Assembly: GCA_025267735.1 (NCBI GenBank)
Contig: CM046301.1
Coordinates: 10,991,190-11,055,189, forward strand
DNA length: 64,000 nucleotides
Direction of reading: 5' to 3'
DNA from: Mactra quadrangularis
Lineage: Eukaryota; Mollusca; Bivalvia; Venerida; Mactridae
The notes under the pieces were generated by a model. The model had not been told where the DNA came from, made no database searches, and worked only from the letters and a program-made list of their open reading frames with translations. The translations under genes were made by a program, and so were the position numbers. This document shows, piece after piece, positions 37,701-48,600 of the stretch (within the stretch, counting starts at the first letter, position 1; each line of letters starts with the position of its first letter).

Positions 37701-40700
37701 GAAAACTGCAACGGAAATTTCGTAACGGACGGACGCACGAACACACGCACTGACAAGGGTAAAACAGTATACCCCCCCCTTCTTCGAAGCGGGGGTATAA
37801 AAATACAATAACACCTACTAATTCAACTTCACTAGGAACAAGTCAAGGCAAAATGTTACCCATTTTAAACAACTAAATTAATGACAGGGGATTGATTATC
37901 TCAACTGATTACTTGCAGTCATCAGCAAAGATAACAAAACTTAAAAGCAATAAAAATAGAGGTGAAACGATTAATCGCGGTTCACAAAGAATCGCGATTT
38001 TTAATGCTCGATTCGGTTCGGTTCGATTCGATTCGAAAGAGGCATTTTCGATTCGATTCTTTTTTTAAATACTGTCTTTTTCAGTAGTTTTGTGAGTTGA
38101 ATGAAACGCCCCTTTTCGGTTAAAATAAGCATTTTTTATAGTAAACTAAAAATAGTGTACCCTTATTGACCGACGATTGTTAATCCAGATAGGAGTTGTA
38201 AAAAGTGAGACTGCCCGCTGCAATTATACATGTTAATTACGCGTTCATGTCAGTCAGACCTTATTGTCGGTCACACGCTGGGAGATTAAGTCGCTGACAG
38301 AAAATCGATAACATTGGAGTCGTCGAGTTAGTTAACACGCTTGATATCATTCATTATATACCTAAGACTGGTACCTAGAGAGAATATAGTGATAAAAAGG
38401 CCACCAAGATATAACCAGTCGATTAGTTTTACACGATCGGCAATATTGGGGGATTTTTCATAAGAAAAACAAATTAAACTTTTCACATCGTCGTTTCCTG
38501 GGTCGCGAAAATGAATGACATAACCCCGAAATGGTTGAAGCGATTTCGTTCCCTATGATAAAAAATTAAATTAAGCATGATAAAGTAATTTAGAGATAAA
38601 CTGTAAACTGAATTGTTTGTTTTGACGTTATTTACGTTTATTTTCGGGGAAAATCCTCTTTGTTTTTCTTAACTATTAAAATCGGGCAAAACGTGGTTGG
38701 TTAGATTTTATTTCAGGGGCGTGACTGGCCAGGAAGTGAAAAAGAGGAAATATAAGCTGGGGGCCAGGGGGCCACTAGGGCCCCCGGTGGGTCCAGGGGG
38801 CCTCTGGCCCCCTGGAGCTCCTGGAACTTACTGTTATACCAAGGGAAAAAACTATTTTCCAAGCAATTAGGACACATGTATTTGACATAATATGAAAATT
38901 CTTTGTAGGATGAATAAAATAGTTCAAAACTTTAATTACAGCAAATACATTTATTTCTTTGAGTATAGACAGCAGGGATCATTTTGGGGCGCGATTTCGC
39001 GATATTTGCTCATTTTCCCAGCAGAAATCGCATGGAAATTCGCTAAATGGGACAAAAAATCGCACAACTTGATCTGCCAGTCTTTTCCGATGACCATCGT
39101 ATAGTGGACGTAACCCGCGAGGAAGGGACGTAACCAGAGTCAGTGAAACGGCTTTTATACCGTCCTGCTCGTCAGCACTCTCACTGAAACGCTTGCCGAT
39201 AAAACGCATTCCGCACAGGGCTTGAATTAGACCCGAGACGTCGGGTTTTGACACACAAAAATTCCAAAATATCCCTTTTTGACACTCATTCAAAATCGCC
39301 CGTGCGTCAGTTTGACCCGCGTATATTTTGTCTTCAAGAGTCATAGTTGAATTGTTGATCGTATGTTACGTCCGCCTATGTGATGAAATCGACCGATCAG
39401 CGATGCGCGCTACGCAGGAGTTGCAGTCAATATACACGCTTCAAAAGCCGATAATTAGTAACTCCTTTGTTTATCGATGACCCCTGTATATATTGTCGCC
39501 AATGAAGACCAATCAACGTCCGCTCAAAAAAATCAATAATGCTACTTGTAGACCCGATAAGATTGTTTACGTAATCAAACGGTTGCAATTTAACAAACAC
39601 GTGACAAACTGTGATATTGCATTGATTAAAGTAGATAGGGCTTTTTGGATGCTTGCCGTTAAATCGATAATTGTATTTAATTATGAGCATGTTTAAATAG
39701 ACGTAATAATCAGTTTGCAAATGTTTTTTAAGACAATTAAAGTTGACAACTATAATAATCTCTGATCAAATGATAATAATAAGCATTAAATCCACGTCAA
39801 AATAATCGTAAAACAAATTATTTTATTATCATCATTTTACAACGAATGAAGTTTCTTATTTCGTACTGTCATACATTTTCGCGACCGACGCTATCGCCAA
39901 TAAAGTGAAAATCGTTAAAATTACGTTAGTTATTTATTAATGTTATTATTACGAATGTTAGATCTTAATTTAGCAATAAGTAACGGGAAAATTCCCTATT
40001 TGTTTCGATTTCAAGAATAAACATCGGTTGAATTTGTGATAAATATAAAATATTCGTCACGTAATCTATCAGCTAAAATCGTGTATTAGACTCTAAAAAA
40101 CAATAAAATACACCAATTGCTAATGAATAGTATTACTTATGAAAAGATTTGATATCTATTGCAGAACTTATTTTTTAAGAAAATATTTAAACAAAGAAGG
40201 TTCAAAATTAAGGACATTGATACCCCTTAATGCATTTTAATTTCTGATGAACATAAACCAGTAAGCAAACATGCTATATCCCAAGAACTGTTCAATTCAA
40301 ATGAAAAATATATATTGTCAGTTTACAATTTGATACAAAATCACTATATTCTGTGAATTTTGTTTAAAACATTGACACATATTTTAACTCAGCTGCATTA
40401 TCTGGGTCTACACTGTTTGCAATAAAGTGTTAAGGCATTTCAGGTTGTGAAATAAAAGCGAAGAAAACTAACATTCTTTGAAACTTCCGTTTTATTGACC
40501 ATCATTAAAAATAGGCATTTACATCTTGTGTACATGTAGTACCTTAATGTAATAAAATTCTTGCCGTTTTAATTGAAGTAAAAAAAAATCTCAACAAAAT
40601 TTGAAATCTCTCACCAAATTTGGTCAAATGGGATTTTTTCTCTCACCCAAATCTGGGCCCAGAATAATCCCTGAGACAGTCAGAGGAACAGATAAGGTTT

Positions 40701-43700
40701 GGGGTGTATTGGGTATTTACTCCCAGTTTTCCAGACAATTGAGTAATGCCATTTCCAATAGAGCACGTATTTTTTTTTACTCCAAGATATTTTACTGGAT
40801 TGAGTATTTTCCATTTATATGACCATAAATTGAGAACTAATAAAAAAAACATGGAACTGGGTATGCACAAATATACTTATAAATATTTATTGAAGATATT
40901 GTAACTAGGACAGCAACCACCAGGGTTTTTTCCACTATTTTGGGAATATGTCCCATACCCCTAGAATTGGGAATTCTATCGGCATTTTGGTTTAAATTGG
41001 GAAAATATAATGTCAAGTCAATTGGTAATAAAAGCATTCAAAACAATGACTTCAGTTTTTATTCTCCAATCAATCTGATTGTCAGAACTTAACAAAGCAA
41101 GATCTTTCAGACTCTTACTATTAGATGCATGTTCTTTAAGCAATTAACAACAGCCTCAAGCTGGTTATAGTCTAATGACTTATAATGACAACATGTCCTC
41201 TTTAGAGGATCCAAAAGAGACTGTTGAATCCTACTGCATGAAACAGTTCACATGGAATTCATAATGCTGAAAACCTTTTCAACGGTGGCTGTTTTGTTTG
41301 GAAGAATTTTGCTTTGACCAATCAGACAGAACATTGCAGGAAAATGTTTCAAAGATTTCGCCAGAATTTTTTTCACAGGAGTGGAGAAATGTACAAAATA
41401 ATGACTTAATTTGAAAATAACTTTTCTGTATCAAATAACTAGTCAGTTATTTGGTTATTTGAAATGCTGATTAATCAAAAAACTGTTTTATTCCACTAAC
41501 TTTTTGGTTATTCTAACTCTTTGTCATCGATAACCATAATTACATAATGATAATGATAAACACAGTATAGTTATGATAGCATCTTCAGTATTTTAATTGA
41601 ATTTAAAAAACATATAATTATGCTTCATTTTTAAAACTACACCGAAACAAATGTTGGCAAGTAAAGAAAATGTCTGGTATTTTGACATTTGTTTTATCAA
41701 CAAACACCAGAAAACGGGAACGTAAGTTCGAATTTGTCGGTTCCTGGTGCACTGTTTGCTAAATTTAGAAAAACAAATTAAAAACAATAAGCTTATTACA
41801 TTAATTATGAAGATTTAAGAATGTTTTACTTAATTTACGATAGCGTGGGTCGCGAAAATATATGACAATACGTCATCATGATGACTAAATTATATATTAT
41901 AAAATATTTTGTTGTAAAATAATACAAAACACTATTTATAAAATTTAATTACACAAGACGGTGTTATTGACAACTATCTTCAGTAATTTTAACAAAGAAA
42001 AAATGACTTCCTGGGATCGCCGATATCGTTTTGATAAAGTTCCTCTGTTAGACATATTGGAGAGAGCGTTTAAAATCGCACTGAAAGTTTAGTATACGGC
42101 GTTCATTGGAATCCGCGGAACTGTTCACATTTCGGCCCTCAAATTTTCGCCCCATTATGTTTTCCGCGGAAATTTCGTGGTTTCCAAAAAAACGTCTCCG
42201 GGATTTTCGAAAACACAGAAATCCGCCGATCCGCGGAAAATTCACACCCCTGTATTTACTATAAATTGGAAATGAATTCTATGAAATGTCCGAAGATAAT
42301 TGTATATTTTCACTAATACATTCATTTAAGCCCAAAAAAATTTTTATTTTCAAATAAACATTAGTGTAAGAAAGTTATAAATATAGATCTAGAGTTGATA
42401 AAAATTAATTTAACGTTTATGATGTGATGAGAATTATTTTAAATCATGTCAGAGCCAAAAGAAAATATTTTGAAATAAACTAAATTAAGCTGGTCATAGT
42501 GATCTACATTTGCTGAATGCTTGCATTTTTTTATTGTCTAAGCGTAACCTTAACTAGTCATTAATTATGGCATAGATGCACTGATGAATAATTTTATTTT
42601 GACAATGACTTGAGTCATATACTGTTTGTACGTACATGTAGGTAAGGAGAAATAAACAATTTGTCCATGGGCATTACTTTTCAATAAAAAGTTGGAAATA
42701 ATACGATTTGCTGTTTATATATGCTAAAATGCAGTAAAATATTTATAACTATTCAAGCTCTAAATACCTGTAAAATGGGTATTATTAAAGAACTAGAATT
42801 AGAATTTTTCGTCTTCCGGGAGGGAGGTCCCTCAGATAAAAATGCACTGTTCTTAAATATATATATTTATGTTCTACTGTCTTTGGGTTGTATCTCTTTC
42901 TCAATTCTTTTTATAATTTATTTTTTGTTATGTCCTATATAATTCCAGTAGAAAATCGAATTGAATCGAAAAATTGAATTGTTTGATAAAAAATCGAAAT
43001 CGAATCGAATCGAAAATTTTTGAATCGTTTCACCTCTACATAAAAATGATAGGATGTTCAACCAAGTCACAATATAATCAATTAAAGAATTCAGATCACA
43101 AAGTAAGTGACTTAATTGATTTATTATACCTCCATCTCTTACATGTCTGTTACAAAAATCATACAAACATGCCTTATATTGAAGGATAGCATAAACTATC
43201 AAAACTTGTAGAACAAAGATAAGTTCTAAAAAATAACATCTGCTTTAGCCATCGAGACTTATCATTCCTTCATTAGATAGTAGTTATTACATTAACCAAA
43301 CAAATAACAAAATAGTTAATTAAAGTAAAGACATTTTTAACACATTCAAGATAAAAAAAACAACTTTCTGGAAATTGTAACTCAATGTTGAAACAATAGA
43401 TAATGATAAAGACCTCAAGCAGAATAGCACAGAGTGCTTCAAGGTATAAACTTAATACAGCAATTACCGGTGAAAACAAACAAAAATGTTGTAAATCCTA
43501 TACACATATTTTTATTTTAATGATACAAGTTTGCTTGTACCTTTTTTGGAAAATCCAATAAATCAGAAATTCCTAAGTAATCTATTGATGGAATGAAAAT
43601 AAACTAAAATATAGTACCTGCTTGTTAAATTGTGTAATTCCAAGGCATGGGAAAACCCAAGTACATGATGCTGGAAGAATTTCATTATCACCAAAATTAA

Positions 43701-45551
43701 TCCATTGCTGTACACGTGCTGAGTCTGTCTGAGTCTTGCCTAACAGTTGTTCATTTCCAACTAAAAGAAATAAATTAATGAAAGTAAGTATAAGCAATAA
43801 TTTATTACTATTTCTAAGGAGAGAAACAGTTGTAGACACAAAATTACTTGAATCAGCATTTTAACTCACAGTTGCACCATTCATTTACCAGCAAGCAAGT
43901 TAAAAATGTTAATCCCGATACATCATAGGAGCCATATGAAAAGTCAACCATAGTTAGAGATTGTGACTGTAGCTGAAGAAAGGGTGATTAGCTTTGCTTT
44001 TATATAAAATCAACAGTATGTTGTTTTAGTTTCCACAGCTTGCGAAGAAACACAAAATCTTGCTCATTCATAATCACTTCACTATTCCGCTACTGCGATC
44101 ATCAATCTAAACACAAACATAACCTATCAAAATCATTAATAGATAGTAGTGACTAAAAGTCAATTAAACAGTTATAAACTAGTTTTGAATTTACTGTAAC
44201 ATTAGTCTAAGCTAAAACATTTCCGAGAAACACAGTAAAATTAAGGAAAACTTACCATAGTGAGCAATGGCATTACTTTCAAAGACACAATCACCATTAC
44301 TGGCCTCAAAGGCTGGTACCTGTAAGAAATTACAAAATACGATCATCAGTATGCAAATCCTTGATTATAATATATCAGTCATAAATTTTCCCGAGAACTA
44401 GCCTGATTCATTGTGTTACACAGTGAAGGGGGCATTATCGAAAAGCCATACAATATGCAACAAGTAATTTTCTTCTTTTTTTGTTGGGAGTAGCAACACA
44501 TTGTATAGATTATAAAACTGCTGTCAGTCCATCTACTCACTGATCCTGGAAAGGCTTAATCTCTGAATTTAGCCGTAAACCAACTACTGCTCGCATACTT
44601 TCGTCAGTGACTGACAACTGCCAGGCTACATTATAATGAATCATTGGCAGGAGAGAATGGCCGTAGAAATAATTTCACGACCAAGCTCCACCAGTTTGCC
44701 CCGCCCGGAAAACCTACAACCCCTCAATCAGTAGACTTGTGTGCTACTGACTGAGCTAACCGGGCAGGCCTATGGAACTAGAAATGTCACAGTCACAATA
44801 TTCCTTTGTCTATCAACTTGGGACACACCCATTTTATTCTTTTCCACACATCCATGACATGCTCACACATGCAAACAATGGATGAGTTGTTCCTATTGAG
44901 CTTATCAAGGGTAAAAACCAGTGATATGATATAGTATGAGTAATTGTAATGTCACATTGTGCAATGTCACTATCAACCAAAATTTTATACTTAAATAGTA
45001 ATAATAAAAGTTAATGACAGCTATTAGTTTTATAAAACAGTTATAATAAGATAATTAGGAGTTTAATTATGCCCCACAACAACTTCAGCTTATAATGTGA
45101 ACTTAACTGTGTATGTCTTCAAAAGACTGTCCCCAAACTTAGCGAAAATAAGCAGACAATATTGAAAATAATTGCAACAGTTTGCATCATACAGTGACAC
45201 GGTTACCATAATGAAGAAAGTAAAATATAAGTAAATAATCGTAAATATACCTTTCCCAATGGGAATTTAGCAAGAAAGTCAGACGACTTGTTCGTCTCCC
45301 CGAACTTGAAACTGGTGTCAACAGTTACTTTGGCACCACTGTATTCAGCAGCAATAAGAGCTTTAAAAGCCCTGAAGTTTCCGGGGTACGTGTACAGTTT
45401 CTGAAAACAAAAATAGGAGAAATGAATAGAAGCACATATAACTGATAGTACAGTTCATAACATATCCAAATATTGGAATATATCAATACATGATTACAAA
45501 GATATTCGCCGATTTACTTTCTTTGACACGAAAACTTACTCCAGACGCCAT
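28800..45551 (-). CDS. EEF1G: Elongation factor 1-gamma, complete CDS
   Basis: Structural subunit of the cytosolic eEF1B exchange complex, which recharges eEF1A with GTP. Minus-strand exons in coding order: 45540-45551, 45251-45400, 44256-44319, 43618-43760, 35709-35852, 35227-35356, 32579-32688, 31743-31816, 30933-31105, 30237-30361, 28800-28961. They total 1287 nt, 428 residues, all in frame. N-terminal GST-like domain: [20 protein letters not shown], then [14 protein letters not shown] and [13 protein letters not shown]-terminal domain: [20 protein letters not shown] through [12 protein letters not shown] Lys/Gln-rich linker (about 215-265). The EF1G C-terminal domain starts near [20 protein letters not shown] and ends [12 protein letters not shown]. 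The first exon encodes only MASG. Intron 4 (35853-43617) is unusually long and full of transposons. Confidence 0.98.
29323..29457. repeat. Copy of CATGGGTGAAAGTT-ended family (inverted)
   Basis: In EEF1G intron 10. Left end CATGGGTGAAAGTTGAAAGT, right end ACTTTCATCCATG. The interior is the reverse of the copies at 13504 and 55050. Confidence 0.7.
31334..31498. repeat. Three tandem copies of a 55-bp unit
   Basis: Unit begins TATGGGCACCATAGCC; starts at 31334, 31389 and 31444. The copies are nearly identical (one T/A difference in the third), which suggests recent amplification. It lies in EEF1G intron 8. Confidence 0.95.
31956..32091. repeat. Copy of CAGTCATCGCCTTAA-ended family
   Basis: Starts CAGTCATGGCATAAA and ends TTTAAGACAGTCACTG. 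Interior phrase GATTATTTTGCCCTTTACTA is shared with the copy ending at 8842. Confidence 0.6.
32890..34470. repeat. Bivalve-type repeat with tandem ~145-bp units (TGACCTTGACCTTTGACC)
   Basis: In EEF1G intron 6. At least five tandem units with TGACCTTGACCTTT at 33519, 33663, 33791, 33936 and 34081, joined by phrases such as AAAATTTGGTGAACCTAGGT and GGGCCCCAAAACCAATAGGG; older units extend leftward. Outer ends contain inverted ATTATACGCC (near 32918) and GGCGTATAAT (near 34462). Near the right end is a GGAC microsatellite. No coding capacity. Confidence 0.8.
34401..34433. repeat. (GGAC)n microsatellite
   Basis: Seven to eight GGAC/GACA units near the right end of the large repeat. A shorter GGACGGACGCACG tract recurs near the end of the element at 37538-37801. 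Confidence 0.9.
34577..34949. mobile_element. 373-bp CAGGGCTTTTTTCC-ended MITE
   Basis: Left end CAGGGCTTTTTTCC, right end GGAAAAAAAGCCCTG. Flanking 5-mers GATAA and GATGA differ at one base. The left 60 bases resemble the start of the element at 5369. Repeated TTCCCAAT phrases inside. Confidence 0.65.
35930..36268. mobile_element. 339-bp CAGTG-ended MITE with exact 5-bp target duplication
   Basis: AAATT flanks both sides (35925-35929, 36269-36273). Left end CAGTGTTTATTTTCAC, right end GAAAAAAAACCCACTG. A second copy in opposite orientation is at 49695-50045. In EEF1G intron 4. Confidence 0.75.
36590..37290. repeat. Duplicated segment within EEF1G intron 4
   Basis: The phrases AACAAAGCCACAATC...TCAGATCACAAAGTAAGTGAC and TCTCCCTCCATCTCTTACATG occur at about 36568-36690, again diverged at about 37155-37270, and a third time at 43070-43180. 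A local dispersed repeat. Confidence 0.55.
37538..37801. mobile_element. Short GTATACCCCC/GGGGGTATA element with GGAC tract
   Basis: Left end TGTGAGCTAATGCTCACTAG followed by TGATACCCCGC; right end CTTCGAAGCGGGGGTATAAA. An ACGGACGGACGCACG tract lies near the right end. Similar layouts are widespread in bivalve genomes (from memory). No coding capacity. Confidence 0.55.
38756..38825. repeat. GC-rich GGGGGCC/GGCCCC palindromic tract
   Basis: Alternating GGGGGCC and GGCCCCC blocks in an otherwise AT-rich element, able to form hairpins or G-quadruplex on either strand. Confidence 0.7.
38973..40673. mobile_element. 1.7-kb CAGGGAT-ended element nested in the hAT-like element, 6-bp duplication
   Basis: Left end CAGGGATCATTTTGGGGC; reverse complement of the right end CAGGGATTATTCTGGGCC. 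The 6-mer AGACAG flanks both sides exactly. Repeated ATCGC/GCGATT phrases near the left end. A 121-codon frame inside shows no transposase motif. Confidence 0.65.
41090..41300 (-). pseudogene. Possible decayed hAT transposase C-terminus
   Basis: Minus-strand translation contains [13 protein letters not shown] followed by stops, then [20 protein letters not shown]. The phrase resembles the ER(G)FSxMNxxK start of the hAT dimerisation region. It is short and broken, so only a suggestion, but it sits inside the element with hAT-like ends. Confidence 0.35.
43618..45551 (-). other. EEF1G: EEF1G exons 1-4: GST N-terminal domain
   Basis: Exons 45540-45551, 45251-45400, 44256-44319 and 43618-43760. 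The start context is GTAATGGCG. Exon 4 holds [20 protein letters not shown] and [14 protein letters not shown]. Confidence 0.97.
44490..44770 (-). mobile_element. tRNA-derived SINE (minus strand)
   Basis: Reading the minus strand, box A is TTAGCTCAGTCAGTAG (44744-44759) and box B is GGTTGTAGGTTTTCC (44707-44721). An unrelated body and the 3' phrase ACAATGTGTTGCTA follow. Same family as 56984 and 57731. In EEF1G intron 2... 3 region (between exons 3 and 2). Confidence 0.75.
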
Positions 45552-45677
45552 TACGCCGGTTTCAAAAGGAAGTTGACACTAATTCCCGTGCATGCGTACT
45601 CGATAAATACACTCGGAAGCGCCCGGATGTTTCTGCAGCAACTCTTCTAACTTCTGCATCTAATTTTCGTCGTAAAA
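45552..45677. promoter_or_regulatory. Divergent EEF1G/PPP3R1 promoter
   Basis: Only 126 bp separate the two start codons, so both 5' UTRs and core promoters must lie here or overlap the genes. For EEF1G (minus), CTTCCTTTT at 45564-45572 matches a 5' TOP start (C followed by pyrimidines). TATTTAT at 45603-45609 lies about 31-37 nt upstream, a normal TATA distance. For PPP3R1, a pyrimidine-rich CTCTTCTAACTTCT at 45642-45655 could hold the start site. EEF1G homologues are known TOP mRNAs; the exact start sites here are inferred. Confidence 0.7.
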
Positions 45678-48600
45678 ATGGTAAGTCGACGCGTTATTTA
45701 GAGCTTTTTTGGTGTTATTTTCACCAGAATTCAATTTAGATTTTGATTCTTAAACGAATCGTTTAGGTTCATAGCCATTGACGAGTGTAATTATGAAATT
45801 ACGATTTGTTGATGTGTTTACATGATTAGATATGGGTGGGTGGGGTAATTATTTTTTTGTTAGCATAGATTCAAGACTATGGTTTTTGTTATGAAGTGGT
45901 ACTGGAATGACCGTAATTAAACATGGATATTGCTTTTTTAGCTGTCAATGGTGATTTTTGATGGTATTGTTTTCTTGTGAAAACAGGTGATCAATCTGAA
46001 AAATTTTTTTTTGTTTTTCTTGAAATTCTTCATGGGTTAAACTTAATGAGTGGTCTATGATTCAATGATATTTTTTACCCTTATATCATACTCATAACTC
46101 CAATTACCGGCCTGATTAGCAGATTTATGAATGTGTTTGTCTACAAATCCAGAGGGCTTGGGTTTGATGCCACCCATTCTCTTTTGAGCTTGGTTATGAA
46201 ATATTTACTATGGACATTCTTCCTTATACCCCTGACATTTGATTAACACCTGTATAAAAAGGCACAGTTGTCTGCCACTGTATAAGTTCAGTGCATAATA
46301 CCAGCTAAATGCTTAGTTCCAGTGATCAAGGACTTACCTTGGACAGTGAGCTAGTTGAATGACTTGAAACTGCTTTGTAAGGCCTAAAAAAAAAATATGT
46401 TTGTTTCTGCTTACATGCTGAAAAAAAAGATGGGTCGGTAGGTAGGGAATTTTTTTTTTTTATTATTTTTTTTTTTAACAGGGCTCGACATTAACTTTTT
46501 TTTAACTTGTCCTGTCGGACAAGTACTTTTAAAAACCACTTGTCCTGAACAAAATCCAACTTGTCCTAACCTTCAGTCATACTGGATGGATTTGAAATAG
46601 TTTCAATAAGGGTAATGACGATTGTGTATGTTCTATTTAAAAAAAAGAAACATTTACTCATAATAACATAACTATTTATTTAACTGAGAATAAACAACCA
46701 ACAAACAACTAACAATTAACATACAACATGTATACATTGTTTTGATGGTGTTAAGTCATAACTCTTGGTACATTTAATCGTTTATGGAAAACAGATATTT
46801 TACAAAAGTTAACATTTTGGAAAGAAAATTAAATTATGCATCCAATGATGTTACTTTTAGTTTTGTATCTTCCTTTACAATAGAATAGCTAGCAAGGTCA
46901 TTGCTAATTAGAAATTAAATTATTGCAAAAAAGAATCCGACGTTTTTTTGGCGATTTTTTTCTGAAAAAAATCATCGACAACACCAAAATCGGAAACGGA
47001 CACAATGCGCTTGCAATAATTGATTTTCTTATGTTGAAAACGGAATTAAAATATTTGCACCAGAAAAAAAGTTACATGTGTATTTGTAATGCGAGGTAAA
47101 AGTCTGATTTTACCTAATGCTTTTAAAGTTAATTCACACTTTTAACACGGACATCATTTCCCATGACAAACTCACCTAATTTTAATTAAATTTCAACTTA
47201 TTGCTATCTAACATGATAATTAATACACCCCTCTCCAATTGATTTCCTGTCTAACTACTAACAACGATAAGCGGCGGCGATTTTCTTTTGATCAGAGAAG
47301 CACCGCTCCATATGACATATTTGCCATGTGCCATATTGAATACTTCAAAAACGCACCGCTTTACAAGATAAAGTTTGGGACCTCAAGTATGATAGAAAAT
47401 TGATTCGTGGGCGCAATTAATTTAAGGAAGGGTACGTATCAACAACTTTCCGTGTTGACATGTCCCATTAATCTCTCCTCGCATTGATATTATAACAGCG
47501 TACATTAATAAATTAATTAACAATAAATAATCTTCGAACATAAAGTTCATCGTACCGTAATTGTTCGTTATCATAGTTTCATTAGAACATGTTTGTGCCT
47601 TTTACTAATTAGTTATTTTTTAAATAAAATTTAACGGTGTTTTTTCAAGTCACGATTTATTTGCATTCTTCACATGTTATTGTCGCATCAATGACTTATC
47701 ATAATAAATATTGTTTGTAACAGCTTTATTTTAAAGTGTTGTGAAGTTTAACCCGATTTATAAACTTGGCAGCACAAAGTTATTTTCACGGAAATGTCGT
47801 TTTGTAACAGATAATAGGTGTTACAAATATTAATAATACAAAAAATAATAACAATTATCAACGAAACATTCAATAAAAGAAACGCTACAATGTGTCAAAT
47901 TTGATTTACCAACAATTGCACTTGAATGGAAAAGTGTTACAAATTAAATAAAAATAAAAACATTTTGAAATTAAAATAATATTTGTGCAGAATAAATTAA
48001 CTTTTAAAATAGCGCGAATTAAATTCCAGGCAGTGACCTTGATTTAATAACTTGCCCAATCTATCTTCACCCGCTGTGCTTATCGTTACGCTTATCGGTG
48101 TTAAGATCGTTTTCATATACACATGACGGATATATGGGTCACGCGGCGATCAGAGGTTTAATACAAGTCTGTCGGCGTATCGATTGAAGTTTAGGGGACG
48201 CATATTCGCGGCACTCGTAATAGAGAGCAGCAAAATAGTTACGCTTATATAAGACATTCATACAGAATGGGTTAAGACATGCTTTTTAATATCCCAAACT
48301 ACTTGTCCCGTCGGACAACCGGCTCTATAAAGTACTTGTCCGGACCTTGGTTTCACTTGTCCCGGACAGTCGGACAATGGTTAATGTCGAGCCCTGAACT
48401 TGAAGTGCGTTCGTACCCATCCAGATTCGTCCCAGTCGGCTTAGATTAATGATTTTTTTTTCTAAGGCCGTAAAAAAGTTTCGGTCGGCGGTAAAAAGTA
48501 ACGGTCGGTCGGGTAAGCAGAAACAAACGTATTTTTTTTTTAGGCCTAACTGAAATACTGTCAAAAACTCAGCATTTGTACCACAAATTACATTTTTTTA

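Larger units (their letters stand above)
37957..43038. mobile_element. 5.1-kb hAT-like element with nested insertion
   Basis: Ends TAGAGGTGAAACGATT and AATCGTTTCACCTCTA are 16-bp perfect inverted repeats, flanked by AATAAAAA (37949-37956) and CATAAAAA (43039-43046), 7 of 8 identical. Subterminal runs of GATTCGATTCGA (left) and ATCGAATCGAATCGAAAA (right) look like transposase-binding repeats. A decayed transposase-like stretch is on the minus strand near 41090-41300, and another element is nested at 38973-40673. In EEF1G intron 4. Confidence 0.75.

Noticed and set aside
38979..39344. 121-codon minus-strand frame in EEF1G intron 4
   Set aside because: Lies inside a nested transposon, shows no transposase motif, and starts at the element end; probably a chance frame.
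28962..45539. Box C/D snoRNAs in EEF1G introns (TOP genes often host them)
   Set aside because: Scanned by eye for TGATGA followed by CTGA at suitable spacing with a closing stem; no convincing candidate.
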